In this document: one piece after another, positions 1-7,219 of the stretch
Layout: each line of letters opens with the position of its first letter
Position numbering within the stretch: the stretch's first letter is position 1
From: Actinomycetes bacterium
GTDB lineage: Bacteria; Actinomycetota; Acidimicrobiia; Acidimicrobiales; Aldehydirespiratoraceae
Direction: 5' to 3'
Assembly: GCA_024276495.1 (NCBI GenBank)
Contig: JAJRXC010000011.1
Span: forward strand, 1-38,031
DNA length: 38,031 bases
Notes under the pieces: model-generated
Database searches by the model: none
What the model saw: the letters and a program-made list of their open reading frames with translations, nothing else
What the model was told of the DNA's origin: nothing
Position numbers and translations under genes: made by a program

Positions 1-846
1 AGCGGGACCCAGTCGAACCTCTGCGCGTTGATGGCGCACTGCGCCCGCGGCGACGAGTACATCGTCGGGGACATGGCCCACACCTACCGAATGGAGGGTG
101 GCGGTGGCGCCGTGCTCGGCAGCATCCAGCCACAACCGGTCCCGATGCTGGCCGACGGCCTCCCCGACCCCGCGACGATCACGCGCGTGATCAAGCCGAT
201 CGACGACCATTTCGTCCGCACCCGACTCCTGTGCCTGGAGAACACCCACGACGGGATGGCGCAATCGGTCGAACGCATGGACGAGGCAGTCACGATCGCA
301 CGCGCGGCCGGCCTCGCGCTCCATCTCGACGGCGCCCGGATGTGGAACGCCGCCGCGGAGCTCGGCATCTCGGGTGCCGAGTTGAGCGGCGCCTTCGACA
401 CGGTCTCGATGTGTCTCTCCAAAGGACTCGGCGCGCCGGCAGGGTCGGTGTTGGCCGGGCCCGCAGAGCTGATCGACGACGCCCGCCGCTGGCGCAAGGT
501 GCTCGGCGGCGGACTGCGCCAGGCCGGGATCCTGGCCGCGGCCGGTCTCTGGGCGCTCGACCACAACATCGATCGACTCGGCGACGACCACGCCCGAGCC
601 GAACGGCTCGCGAAGGAACTGGCCGAGATCGATCGGGTGACCGTCACCGCCCGCAACACCAACATGGTCTTTGTCGAGATCGATGATCCCGGCGACGATC
701 TGGAGGGGCGGCTGGCTGCCCGAGGGGTCCGCTGCCTGATCTCGACATCGACCGCCGGGGCCTCCACCCGACTCGTCACCCACCTCGACATCGACGACGA
801 CGGCATCGACACGGCAGTCGCGGCCTTCGCGACCGAGCTCGGCTGA
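1..846 (+). CDS. ltaE: Low-specificity L-threonine aldolase, 5' truncated by window edge
   Basis: PLP-dependent fold-type I lyase that cleaves L-threonine/allo-threonine to glycine and acetaldehyde in the cytoplasm. The frame is open from base 1 (SGTQSNLCALMAHC), the conserved stretch near the family's cofactor-phosphate site, so the true start lies upstream and the ATG at 31 is internal. Visible features are RGDEYIVGDMAHTY, the GSIQPQP segment, LHLDGARMWNAA with the Asp that contacts the PLP pyridine nitrogen, and CLSKGLGAPAGS with the Schiff-base lysine (about visible residue 141). 281 residues are visible; family members are about 340-350 aa, so roughly 60-70 residues are missing. It ends with TGA at 844. 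Confidence 0.9.
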   Translation, partial: SGTQSNLCALMAHCARGDEYIVGDMAHTYRMEGGGGAVLGSIQPQPVPMLADGLPDPATITRVIKPIDDHFVRTRLLCLENTHDGMAQSVERMDEAVTIARAAGLALHLDGARMWNAAAELGISGAELSGAFDTVSMCLSKGLGAPAGSVLAGPAELIDDARRWRKVLGGGLRQAGILAAAGLWALDHNIDRLGDDHARAERLAKELAEIDRVTVTARNTNMVFVEIDDPGDDLEGRLAARGVRCLISTSTAGASTRLVTHLDIDDDGIDTAVAAFATELG

Positions 847-909
847 GCGAAGCCACCTCCGGGAAAGGATTGGTAGGGTCCCGGCACTGGATCAGACGGG
901 GGTACGACG

Positions 910-1095
910 ATGATCAACGCCTATCTCGACCCGGCTTCGGGCAGCGCGATCATCAGCGCGGTCGCGGCCGGCACAGCCGGTGTCGGCGTCGCGGCCAGGA
1001 CCATGCGGGCCAAGCTGCGGCTGAAGAAGCGCAGCGCCGAGGTCACCGAAGGGGCCGGTGCCGGCGGCGACGAAACCGTCGAACCGACCCAGTGA
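910..1095 (+). CDS. Small membrane-associated peptide (YLDPxSGS type)
   Basis: 61-aa protein of unknown function. It begins MINAYLDPASGSAII, a motif typical of very small single-helix membrane proteins (YLDPGSGS-like). A hydrophobic Gly/Ala-rich segment (residues about 12-30) is followed by a basic RTMRAKLRLKKR patch, suggesting one membrane helix with a positive cytoplasmic side, and then an acidic tail. The stop TGA (1093-1095) overlaps the GTG start of the methyltransferase gene at 1092, so the two are probably translated together. A G-rich stretch before the ATG (around 896-901) can serve as ribosome binding site; a TAGGGT hexamer at 872-877 lies 32 nt upstream. The membrane placement is inference. 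Confidence 0.65.
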   Translation: MINAYLDPASGSAIISAVAAGTAGVGVAARTMRAKLRLKKRSAEVTEGAGAGGDETVEPTQ

Positions 1096-2528
1096 CGGCG
1101 GCGGGTTCCGAACCCGGCCGACCCTCCTACGACGCCGGATCGTTTCGTGATCCGTCGTCGCGGGTCTGGCGCGTCGGCGATCGGATCCTCCGGGGCCTCG
1201 ACGACTCGGCGGCCGCCGCGTACGAGACGACGTCGACGTCCCGTTTCTTTCGTGAGGCGATCGCCGACCGCCGAATCGTCAAGACGGTCACCGTCGACGA
1301 GCCGAGCCCCGACGAGCGGGACTGGGCCGTCGTGCTCGAACACGAGCGGATCCCCGTCGTCACGTATCCACACGAGTGGTCGTTCTCGATGTTGCAGGAC
1401 GCGGCCCTGCTCACACTCCGGTTGGTGCGCGCCGCGATCGACGAGGGAATCACCACCAAGGACGCCACCGCCTACAACGTCCAGTTCATCGGCGCCCGCC
1501 CGGTGTTCATCGACGTGCCCTCGTTCGAGCCGTACCTCGAAGGTGAAGCCTGGTGGGGGTACCGCCAGTTCTGCCAACTGTTCCTCTACCCCCTCATGTT
1601 CACCGCCTACAAGGACCTCCCGCACCAGCCGTGGCTGCGGGGCTCCGTCGACGGCATCACCCCTGAACACGCCCGGCGGGTTCTCGAGGGCCGCCGGTCC
1701 GGACACAAGGGCTACTTCAGCCATGTCTGGCTCCACGCCAAGGCCGATCGACGGGTGACCGACGCGTCGGCCGACACCATCGACGAGATGAAGAAGGCCG
1801 GCTACACCCGGGCGCTCTACATCGCGACCATCGATCGCCTCATCGCCCTGGTCGAGGGTTTGGAGTGGCAACGCTCGGAATCGACATGGGGCGACTACTC
1901 GACGCGGGGCCACTACCAGTCCAAGGATCTGATCCTGAAAGGTGACTTCGTTCGTACGATCGCCGCCCGTCGCCGCCGATCCGAGGTGTGGGACATCGGC
2001 GCCAACGACGGCATGTTCAGCCGAATCGCCGCGACCCACGCGGATGTCGTGCTCGCGATGGACACCGACGATCTCGTCGTCGACCGGCTCTACCGGGAGC
2101 TCCGGACCGACGGCACCGAAGGAATCGTGCCGATGGTGATGAACTTCGCCGATCCGACCCCCGGCATCGGGTGGAACGGCACCGAGCGGCCCCCGTTGAC
2201 CTCACGCTCCGGTCCCGATCTGGTGCTCGCCTTGGCGGTCGTCCATCACCTCGCCCTCACCCACAACGTGCCCATCGCGGCGATCCTCGACCGGTTCTCG
2301 GCCCTCGACGCCGAGATCGTGCTCGAGGTACCGACGGAGCACGATCCGATGGTCGCGAAGTTGAAACGTCACAAACGGGCCGGAACCCACGACGCCTACA
2401 CGCTGGGCGCGATCGAGTCCCGGATCGACGAACGTTTCGACGTGGCGGAGCGGATGGTCCTCCCGGGCGGCACCCGGATGTTGTTTCATCTGTGCCCCCG
2501 GCGTTCGCCGAGCCCGGCACGACGGTAG
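1092..2528 (+). CDS. NoeA-like class I SAM-dependent methyltransferase
   Basis: 478-aa protein resembling nodulation protein NoeA-type methyltransferases. The N-terminal 290 residues form the family-specific region (RDPSSRVW near the start, TAYNVQFIGARPVFIDVPSF, FLYPLMFTAYKDLPH). The Rossmann methyltransferase core begins near residue 299 with motif I VWDIGANDGMFS, then an acidic loop (AMDTDD) and DLVLALAVVHHLALT as the post-II/motif IV region. The GTG at 1092 is chosen because it overlaps the preceding stop and the sequence from there matches the family's N terminus; the frame further upstream is non-coding-like. Acceptor substrate unknown (NoeA homologues are linked to surface saccharides). 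Its last 43 nt overlap the convergent dioxygenase gene, which ends at 2486. Confidence 0.82.
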   Translation: MTAAGSEPGRPSYDAGSFRDPSSRVWRVGDRILRGLDDSAAAAYETTSTSRFFREAIADRRIVKTVTVDEPSPDERDWAVVLEHERIPVVTYPHEWSFSMLQDAALLTLRLVRAAIDEGITTKDATAYNVQFIGARPVFIDVPSFEPYLEGEAWWGYRQFCQLFLYPLMFTAYKDLPHQPWLRGSVDGITPEHARRVLEGRRSGHKGYFSHVWLHAKADRRVTDASADTIDEMKKAGYTRALYIATIDRLIALVEGLEWQRSESTWGDYSTRGHYQSKDLILKGDFVRTIAARRRRSEVWDIGANDGMFSRIAATHADVVLAMDTDDLVVDRLYRELRTDGTEGIVPMVMNFADPTPGIGWNGTERPPLTSRSGPDLVLALAVVHHLALTHNVPIAAILDRFSALDAEIVLEVPTEHDPMVAKLKRHKRAGTHDAYTLGAIESRIDERFDVAERMVLPGGTRMLFHLCPRRSPSPARR

Positions 2529-3586
2529 GCCCCTTCGAGATCCTCGTGGTTGGTGTAGCAGCCGAGGAAGACCCGCGCGCCCTGGTACTCGGTCCGGCCG
2601 TGGAGCAGCCGCCAGTTGTCGAACAACAGCATCCGGCCGGGCTCCCAGTCGAGGACGAGGGCGCGGGATGCCTCGGTGAACGTCGCCCGGAACGCCTGAT
2701 AGGCGTCGAGCACGTCATCGAGATGGCCGGCGGCGGGGAGGACCGGCGCCCGGTCGTAGTTGTTGAACGACACCTGGCGCAACACGCCGGAGCGGTCGAG
2801 ACGCAACGGGACCCGATCGGCGAGGAGGTCCACACCCGGTTCCACATAGCGCCCGCGGATCTCGTAGCGGCTCAGGAGATCTGCCGCCGTCGGGTCCGAC
2901 GCCGCGAAGTCGGCGGCCGCGGCGAAACCGTCGACCAGCACGCTGTCGCCGCCGTCGCCGCCCCGTCGCTGTTGGGAGAACAGGATCGTGCCGGGGGCAT
3001 CGAAGCTGTACGTGCCGTCGGTGTGGAGGTCGAGGGCGATGGAGTCGTAGGCCGAGTCCCTGTGATCCTGCGCGCCGGCCGCCATCTCCCACACGGCGCC
3101 GAACACGGTCGAGCGGGGATATCCGATCCGGGCGGCGAGCCGTTCGACCGGTGCGCGCCCCGGGGCGGCACCGTCGATCGCGAGCCATCCGTACCGGCGG
3201 AGGTGGGTGAGCGCGTCGATCCATTCGTCGTCGTGGTCGATGACCGTCGCGTCGAAGCGGGTCGGGTCCGCCGGTGGGGCCGGCCAGGGCACCACGCCGG
3301 GGTCGAGGGTGAGCGCGAGGTCGGCGGCGGGTCCCGGCGAACGAGGCGCGGCGATCACTGCCCGCAGCGCGTCGAGGTCGTGGGTGGTGGTCGCGCCGTC
3401 CGACCAGTCGATCGTCAGCCGGCCGTCGCGCTCCTCGACATGACGAGCCGAGACGTCACGGGGGATCGAGAACGTGTCGACGAGCCGCTGGCCCGAGACC
3501 GGATCGAGGCTCGACGGGTCGTCGCCGTGATCGCGCAGCCAGCGAGCCGAGATCTCGTTGCCGCCGATCCGCACGGTCGCTCCCAC
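2486..3586 (-). CDS. Gamma-butyrobetaine dioxygenase-like 2-oxoglutarate/Fe(II) oxygenase
   Basis: 366-aa enzyme of the BBOX1/TMLHE-like TauD/TfdA family, which hydroxylates gamma-butyrobetaine to L-carnitine or related substrates. Residues 1-80 form the DUF971-like N-terminal domain (VRIGGNEISARWLRDH); the catalytic domain follows with Fe ligands H188 and D190 in LHTDGTYSF and distal H329 in LFDNWRLLHGR. The zinc-binding cysteines of human BBOX1 (CPCSDC region) are absent here (WLRDHGDDPSSLD). Start GTG at 3586, 10 nt after the preceding gene's stop; GTG 3574 is an alternative. It is the last gene of a MarR-led cluster with another TauD-like protein, which suggests catabolism of a small zwitterion or carnitine-like compound (inference). 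Confidence 0.8.
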   Translation of the reverse strand: MGATVRIGGNEISARWLRDHGDDPSSLDPVSGQRLVDTFSIPRDVSARHVEERDGRLTIDWSDGATTTHDLDALRAVIAAPRSPGPAADLALTLDPGVVPWPAPPADPTRFDATVIDHDDEWIDALTHLRRYGWLAIDGAAPGRAPVERLAARIGYPRSTVFGAVWEMAAGAQDHRDSAYDSIALDLHTDGTYSFDAPGTILFSQQRRGGDGGDSVLVDGFAAAADFAASDPTAADLLSRYEIRGRYVEPGVDLLADRVPLRLDRSGVLRQVSFNNYDRAPVLPAAGHLDDVLDAYQAFRATFTEASRALVLDWEPGRMLLFDNWRLLHGRTEYQGARVFLGCYTNHEDLEGAYRRAGLGERRGHR

Positions 3587-3596
3587 GGCGGGGAGA

Positions 3597-5159
3597 CTAT
3601 CGGCGACCGGGCTCCCGCAGAATCCGGGTCTTGCCGAACATCGAGCCGAAGAGCAACCGGCCGTCGTCGTCGACGGTGACCCCGGCGCCGAGTGTGTTGA
3701 ACCGCGAACCGCCGAGCACATGGTGGAAGCGGCTCTGTCCGGTCTCCCAGTCGGCGGCTTCGATCGTCCAACGACCGTCGCGCACCCCGCACGTGTAGAC
3801 GAGGCCGCTCTCCTCGGCGACGAACGGCACCGAGTTGGGCGATGAGATGTCGAGGTTGACCCACGCCTGGCGCAGCTCGCGGGTCGCGGGGTCCCACACG
3901 TATTTGTGCATGCCGTGGGGGGTGTACTCGGGTTTGTGGCCGAGCATGAAGCTCAGCATGCGCGCCCCCTGGGCGGGAAACCCGTCGGGAATCGTGGCCG
4001 GCTCGTTGTTGACGGTCATCGCGCCGTAGCCCGACACGGTGATCGACTGCTCGGTCTTGATCTCGGCGAGATCGGGGTCGCCCATGTTCGCGGGACCGAT
4101 TCCGGCGATGCGCCGATGGGGCGCGTCGGGCAACTGCTCCCAATCGTCGGGGATGTCCTCCCGCCACAGCAGAGTGATGTTGACGACGTCGTCGCCATCG
4201 CCGATCACCACGAACTTGTCCTCGGCGGGACCGAAGCCCATCAGCGATGGTGTCGTTCCGGAACCGAGCCCGCCTCCGTTGCGGTAGGGCACGGTCCACG
4301 CGCCGTCGGCGGCGTCGTCGGAGATCCGTTCACCGGTCCAGCGCAGCTTGTGGTGGTGGTCGTTGGACGAGACGTAGATCCCGTTGTCGGCATCGACACA
4401 GATGCTGGTGCGCATCCAGCCGTAGCCGGTGTTGCCCCGCTCCTGTTCGCGCATGGCGCAGTACGCGGCGGCGTGTTCGGCCCCGCCGGCCACCTGGTGG
4501 GCGGTGTACTCGCTTAAGTCGCGGGCGAGCACGACGATCCAGCCGTGGTCGGTCGACATGACGATGCGCCCGTCGAAGGTCATGTTGATGCCGACGAAGA
4601 ATCCGTCGATGTGGTCGGGTTTGTGCCAACGATCCCGTTCCCGGATCTCCGAGGCCGGGTCGGTCGGGTCGGCCTCGACGTAGGCGACGGCATGGTCCTT
4701 GCGGCCGACGAAGAGGGTGTTGTCGCAGTCGACGAGGGCGTAGATGCCGTCCAGGCCGGTCATGAACCGCATGGACAGGTCGATGGCGTGTTCGATCGCG
4801 TCCCGGCCGTCCTTCTCGTCGAGCCCGGCGATGCACGTCTCGAGCTCGGCGACCGGGGTGCGACCCTCGCCGCCGACGAGCTCGTGGTCGGCGAGCACCT
4901 CGAGCGTGTCGTAGTCGAGCTTGACGATGTTCTGACGCCCGTTGCTCCACACCACTCGGCGCCCGTCGGGGTAGGGGCTCGAGATGAGGCCGCCGAAGTG
5001 GCCGGGGCCGAGCCAGGCGTACTGGATGTCGTCGGGGCCGAGCACCTCGGTGGGGCCTTCCGGGCCGCGCCACGGGACATTGTCCTGCTGGTCACACCGG
5101 CCATGGGCCATCGCGTACGAGGAGTCGGCCAGGTAGGGGTTTCGTGGTCCGCCTTGCAT
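3597..5159 (-). CDS. Unrecognised 520-aa protein, probable beta-propeller
   Basis: I do not recognise a named family. The 520 residues contain several blade-like units with alternating hydrophobic strands and turn motifs such as GRRVVWSNGRQNIVKLDY, DGRIVMSTDHGWIVVLARD, DNGIYVSSNDHHHKLRW and DDDGRLLFGSMFGKTRIL, so a cytosolic beta-propeller of the SMP-30/quinoprotein-like type is likely. There is no signal peptide or membrane helix. His/Asp-rich patches (NDHHHK, TPHGMHKYVWD) could bind metal. Neighbours are two 2-oxoglutarate oxygenase-like genes 8 and 10 nt away on the same strand, so it is probably part of the same MarR-controlled unit and could be a hydrolase, lactonase or binding protein for that pathway. 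Function unknown. Confidence 0.7.
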   Translation of the reverse strand: MQGGPRNPYLADSSYAMAHGRCDQQDNVPWRGPEGPTEVLGPDDIQYAWLGPGHFGGLISSPYPDGRRVVWSNGRQNIVKLDYDTLEVLADHELVGGEGRTPVAELETCIAGLDEKDGRDAIEHAIDLSMRFMTGLDGIYALVDCDNTLFVGRKDHAVAYVEADPTDPASEIRERDRWHKPDHIDGFFVGINMTFDGRIVMSTDHGWIVVLARDLSEYTAHQVAGGAEHAAAYCAMREQERGNTGYGWMRTSICVDADNGIYVSSNDHHHKLRWTGERISDDAADGAWTVPYRNGGGLGSGTTPSLMGFGPAEDKFVVIGDGDDVVNITLLWREDIPDDWEQLPDAPHRRIAGIGPANMGDPDLAEIKTEQSITVSGYGAMTVNNEPATIPDGFPAQGARMLSFMLGHKPEYTPHGMHKYVWDPATRELRQAWVNLDISSPNSVPFVAEESGLVYTCGVRDGRWTIEAADWETGQSRFHHVLGGSRFNTLGAGVTVDDDGRLLFGSMFGKTRILREPGRR

Positions 5160-5167
5160 GACTGCTC

Positions 5168-5653
5168 TCAGCTCTCGAAGGGTTCGGCGACGAAACCGAC
5201 GCGGTGGACCTCACGGCGACCCTCGAAGTCGTTGATCGCGTAGTGCTGCGTGCTGCGGTTGTCCCAGATCACGATGTCGCCATCCTCCCAGCGGTGGCGA
5301 TACGTGAACTCGGGCCGCTGCACATGACGCTTGAGGAACGGCAGTATCACATCGCTCTCGTCGGGCGGCAGGTTGCCGATGCTTTCGAACACGCAGATCT
5401 CCTCGTGGTCGGGATGACGGGGCTTCTGGTCCGCGGGCGGCCTCGGGTTGCCGAAGATCGCGGCCAACGCGATGTGTTGCTCGGGGGTCGGTGCCGCTTC
5501 GCGCAACACGAGCACGTGGTGCTCGACCAACGAGTCGCGCAGCGGCGCGTGGAACCGATCGTCGGTGAGGAGATCGACGAGGGGGACGTGCACCTCGGCG
5601 GCGATGTGGCCGGCGAGCGCGGTGATCTCGAGATCGACGGATGTGGCTGTCAT
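5168..5653 (-). CDS. TauD/TfdA-family dioxygenase with central region missing
   Basis: 161-aa protein; family members are about 270-300 aa. The N-terminal part matches TauD (HHVLVLREAAPTPEQHIALAAIFGNP) and the C-terminal part matches it too (RPEFTYRHRWEDGDIVIWDNRSTQHYAINDFEGRR), retaining the distal Fe-ligand His of TQHYA and the 2-oxoglutarate-binding Arg region. The middle of about 110-120 residues, which should carry the HxD iron motif, is absent: ICVFESIGNLPPDESD runs straight into VILPFLKRHV. The frame is intact, so this is an in-frame internal deletion rather than a frameshift. Without HxD it should not bind Fe(II) normally. ATG overlaps the MarR stop (ATGA, 5650-5653), so translation is coupled. 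It could be a decayed enzyme or a non-enzymatic derivative. Confidence 0.75.
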   Translation of the reverse strand: MTATSVDLEITALAGHIAAEVHVPLVDLLTDDRFHAPLRDSLVEHHVLVLREAAPTPEQHIALAAIFGNPRPPADQKPRHPDHEEICVFESIGNLPPDESDVILPFLKRHVQRPEFTYRHRWEDGDIVIWDNRSTQHYAINDFEGRREVHRVGFVAEPFES

Positions 5654-6150
5654 GGAGCGCTCCCGGTGGGGTCGAACACGGCACGGGCGACGAAACCGGT
5701 GCTGCTGGGAAAGCCCTCGACCGCCTCGAACGCCCCGACGAGGGCCCGGACGGTGGTGTCGATCGCGTCGAGCTCGAGCCCGCCGATCGCGGTCATGGTG
5801 CGCGCCACGATGGCCGCGAGGACCCGGTCGTGAAAGGCGCGGCCCGGGTCGGTGAGGACGACCAGTCGACCGCGGCCGTCGTCGGGGTCGCGAACGCGTT
5901 CGATGTGGCCGTCGGTCTCGAGGCGGCGCAGGGTGGCGGTGACCCCGCCGCTGGTCTGGACCACGAAGGTCGCGATGTCGGAGGGGCTGGCGGCCCCGTC
6001 GGTCCGATGGACGAGCAGGGACAGAACTCGCACCTCGGCCGGTGTCGTGGCGTGGTCGGCGCACACGTCGCCGACCGCCGACTCGTGGAGTCGGGCCAGT
6101 CGCCCCAGGAGCAACGTCAGCGTCGTGGGGTCGGCGGGGGCGTCGGTCAC
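5650..6150 (-). CDS. MarR-family transcriptional regulator
   Basis: 166-aa winged-helix regulator. Residues about 30-110 carry the MarR fold: TTPAEVRVLSLLVHRTDG (helix 2), SPSDIATFVVQTSGGVTATLRRLETDG (recognition region) and HIERVRDPDDGRGRLVVLTDPG (the wing with its conserved DxRD-like turn). The C-terminal helices form the dimer interface. GTG at 6150 is chosen because TTAAAT lies 7 nt upstream and TTGACA a further 17 bp upstream, making a near-consensus leaderless promoter inside a palindrome (6161-6190) that is the likely autoregulatory operator. It heads the unit with the TauD-like, propeller and butyrobetaine-dioxygenase-like genes and probably senses their substrate. Confidence 0.85.
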   Translation of the reverse strand: MTDAPADPTTLTLLLGRLARLHESAVGDVCADHATTPAEVRVLSLLVHRTDGAASPSDIATFVVQTSGGVTATLRRLETDGHIERVRDPDDGRGRLVVLTDPGRAFHDRVLAAIVARTMTAIGGLELDAIDTTVRALVGAFEAVEGFPSSTGFVARAVFDPTGSAP

Positions 6151-6157
6151 GAGCCGT

Positions 6158-6190
6158 ATTTAACTTGCCACAAAGCTTTCTGTCAAGTTA
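6158..6190 (-). promoter_or_regulatory. marR promoter and palindromic operator
   Basis: On the minus strand TTGACA (6186-6181) and TTAAAT (6163-6158) are separated by exactly 17 bp, and the GTG start lies 7 nt beyond. A 30-bp imperfect inverted repeat (6161-6190) has TAACTTG at one end, CAAGTTA at the other and AAAGCTTT at the centre; only two symmetric position pairs mismatch. It covers the region from the -35 into the -10, a typical MarR repressor position. The -35 element overlaps the ligD stop codon. Confidence 0.7.
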
Positions 6191-7211
6191 TCGCCCCCCA
6201 CCCACCCTCGCGCTTGGCCCGGCTCGGGCTCACCCGGGGCGGCTCGTTGGGCTGCTTCGGGTACACGGGCGGCCACGGCGCGTCCATGAGGCCGCCCGCC
6301 CAGTCGCGCTCGTGCCAAGCGAGCAGCGGCTCGATCGACTGGAGATCGTCGTCGATCTCAGCCCACGGGTCACCGTGCTCGGCCAACCGGGCCGGCACGG
6401 TCGCCAGCGTGAGCTCGTCGGGCTGAACGTCGACGACCTCGTCCCAGCGGATCGGCGTGGACACCTGGGCACCGACGCGGGGCCGCACCGACCACGCCCC
6501 GAAGACCGTCTTGCGGGGTGCGTTCTGGTTGAAGTCGACGAAGACCCGAGCGCCCCGCTCCTCCTTCCACCATTCGCAGGTGAGGAGATCGGGACGGCGC
6601 CGCTGCATCTCACGAGCCAACGCCACCGCGGCATAGCGGACCCGATAGCTGTCCCACCGCGGCTGCAGACGTACGTGGATGTGGATGCCCTTGCTGCCCG
6701 ACGTCTTGGGAAACGAGACGATCCCGAGCTCGTCGAGCACCGCCTTCACCTCGAGCGCCGCGGCCCGCACATCCTCGAAGTTCGTGCCCGGCTGCGGGTC
6801 GAGATCGATGCGCAGCTCATCGGCGTGAGCGGGGTCGATCGCCCGGCACGGCCACACGTGGAACCCGAGGCATCCCATGTTCACCGCCCACACGATGTGA
6901 GCCATGTCGTGCGCGACGAGGGCGTTCGACGTGGTGCCGTTGGGCGTGGCGACGACCGTGGTCCGCAACCACTCGGGTGCTCCCTTCGGCACCCGCTTCT
7001 GGAAGAACGACTTTCCCCGGGCGCCGTCGGGGTACCGCTCCAACAGCAGTGGGCGCCCGCCCACCGCCCGCAGGAACGGCCCGGCCACTGTGAGGTAGTA
7101 GTGGACCAGGTCGAGCTTGGTCTCGCCCCGCTTCGAGAAGAACACCTTGTCGGGGCTCGTCACCGGCACCTCGATGCCATCGACGTCGAGGAGCACGGGG
7201 TCGGCGGCCAT
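6183..7211 (-). CDS. ligD: LigD-type DNA polymerase/primase domain protein (NHEJ)
   Basis: 342-aa stand-alone polymerase (PrimPol/AEP) domain of the LigD family, which fills gaps with (ribo)nucleotides during Ku-dependent end joining. Motifs seen: SPDKVFFSKRGETKLDLVHYY at the N terminus (family signature), the metal-binding D136-x-D138 in RIDLDPQPG, the phosphate-binding FPKTSGSKGIHIHV, and the third acidic motif ARVFVDFNQNA. No ligase or phosphoesterase domain is attached, so it is the split form seen in many actinobacteria. The ATG at 7211 opens MAADPVLLDVDG and is preferred over upstream codons because the MFS gene ends 8 nt before it. No ku gene is present in the window. Confidence 0.9.
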   Translation of the reverse strand: MAADPVLLDVDGIEVPVTSPDKVFFSKRGETKLDLVHYYLTVAGPFLRAVGGRPLLLERYPDGARGKSFFQKRVPKGAPEWLRTTVVATPNGTTSNALVAHDMAHIVWAVNMGCLGFHVWPCRAIDPAHADELRIDLDPQPGTNFEDVRAAALEVKAVLDELGIVSFPKTSGSKGIHIHVRLQPRWDSYRVRYAAVALAREMQRRRPDLLTCEWWKEERGARVFVDFNQNAPRKTVFGAWSVRPRVGAQVSTPIRWDEVVDVQPDELTLATVPARLAEHGDPWAEIDDDLQSIEPLLAWHERDWAGGLMDAPWPPVYPKQPNEPPRVSPSRAKREGGWGAIT

Positions 7212-7219
7212 GGCCAACG

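Noticed and set aside
31-846. Threonine aldolase starting at ATG 31
   Set aside because: Conserved residues SGTQSNLCAL precede it in frame, so the gene starts outside the window.
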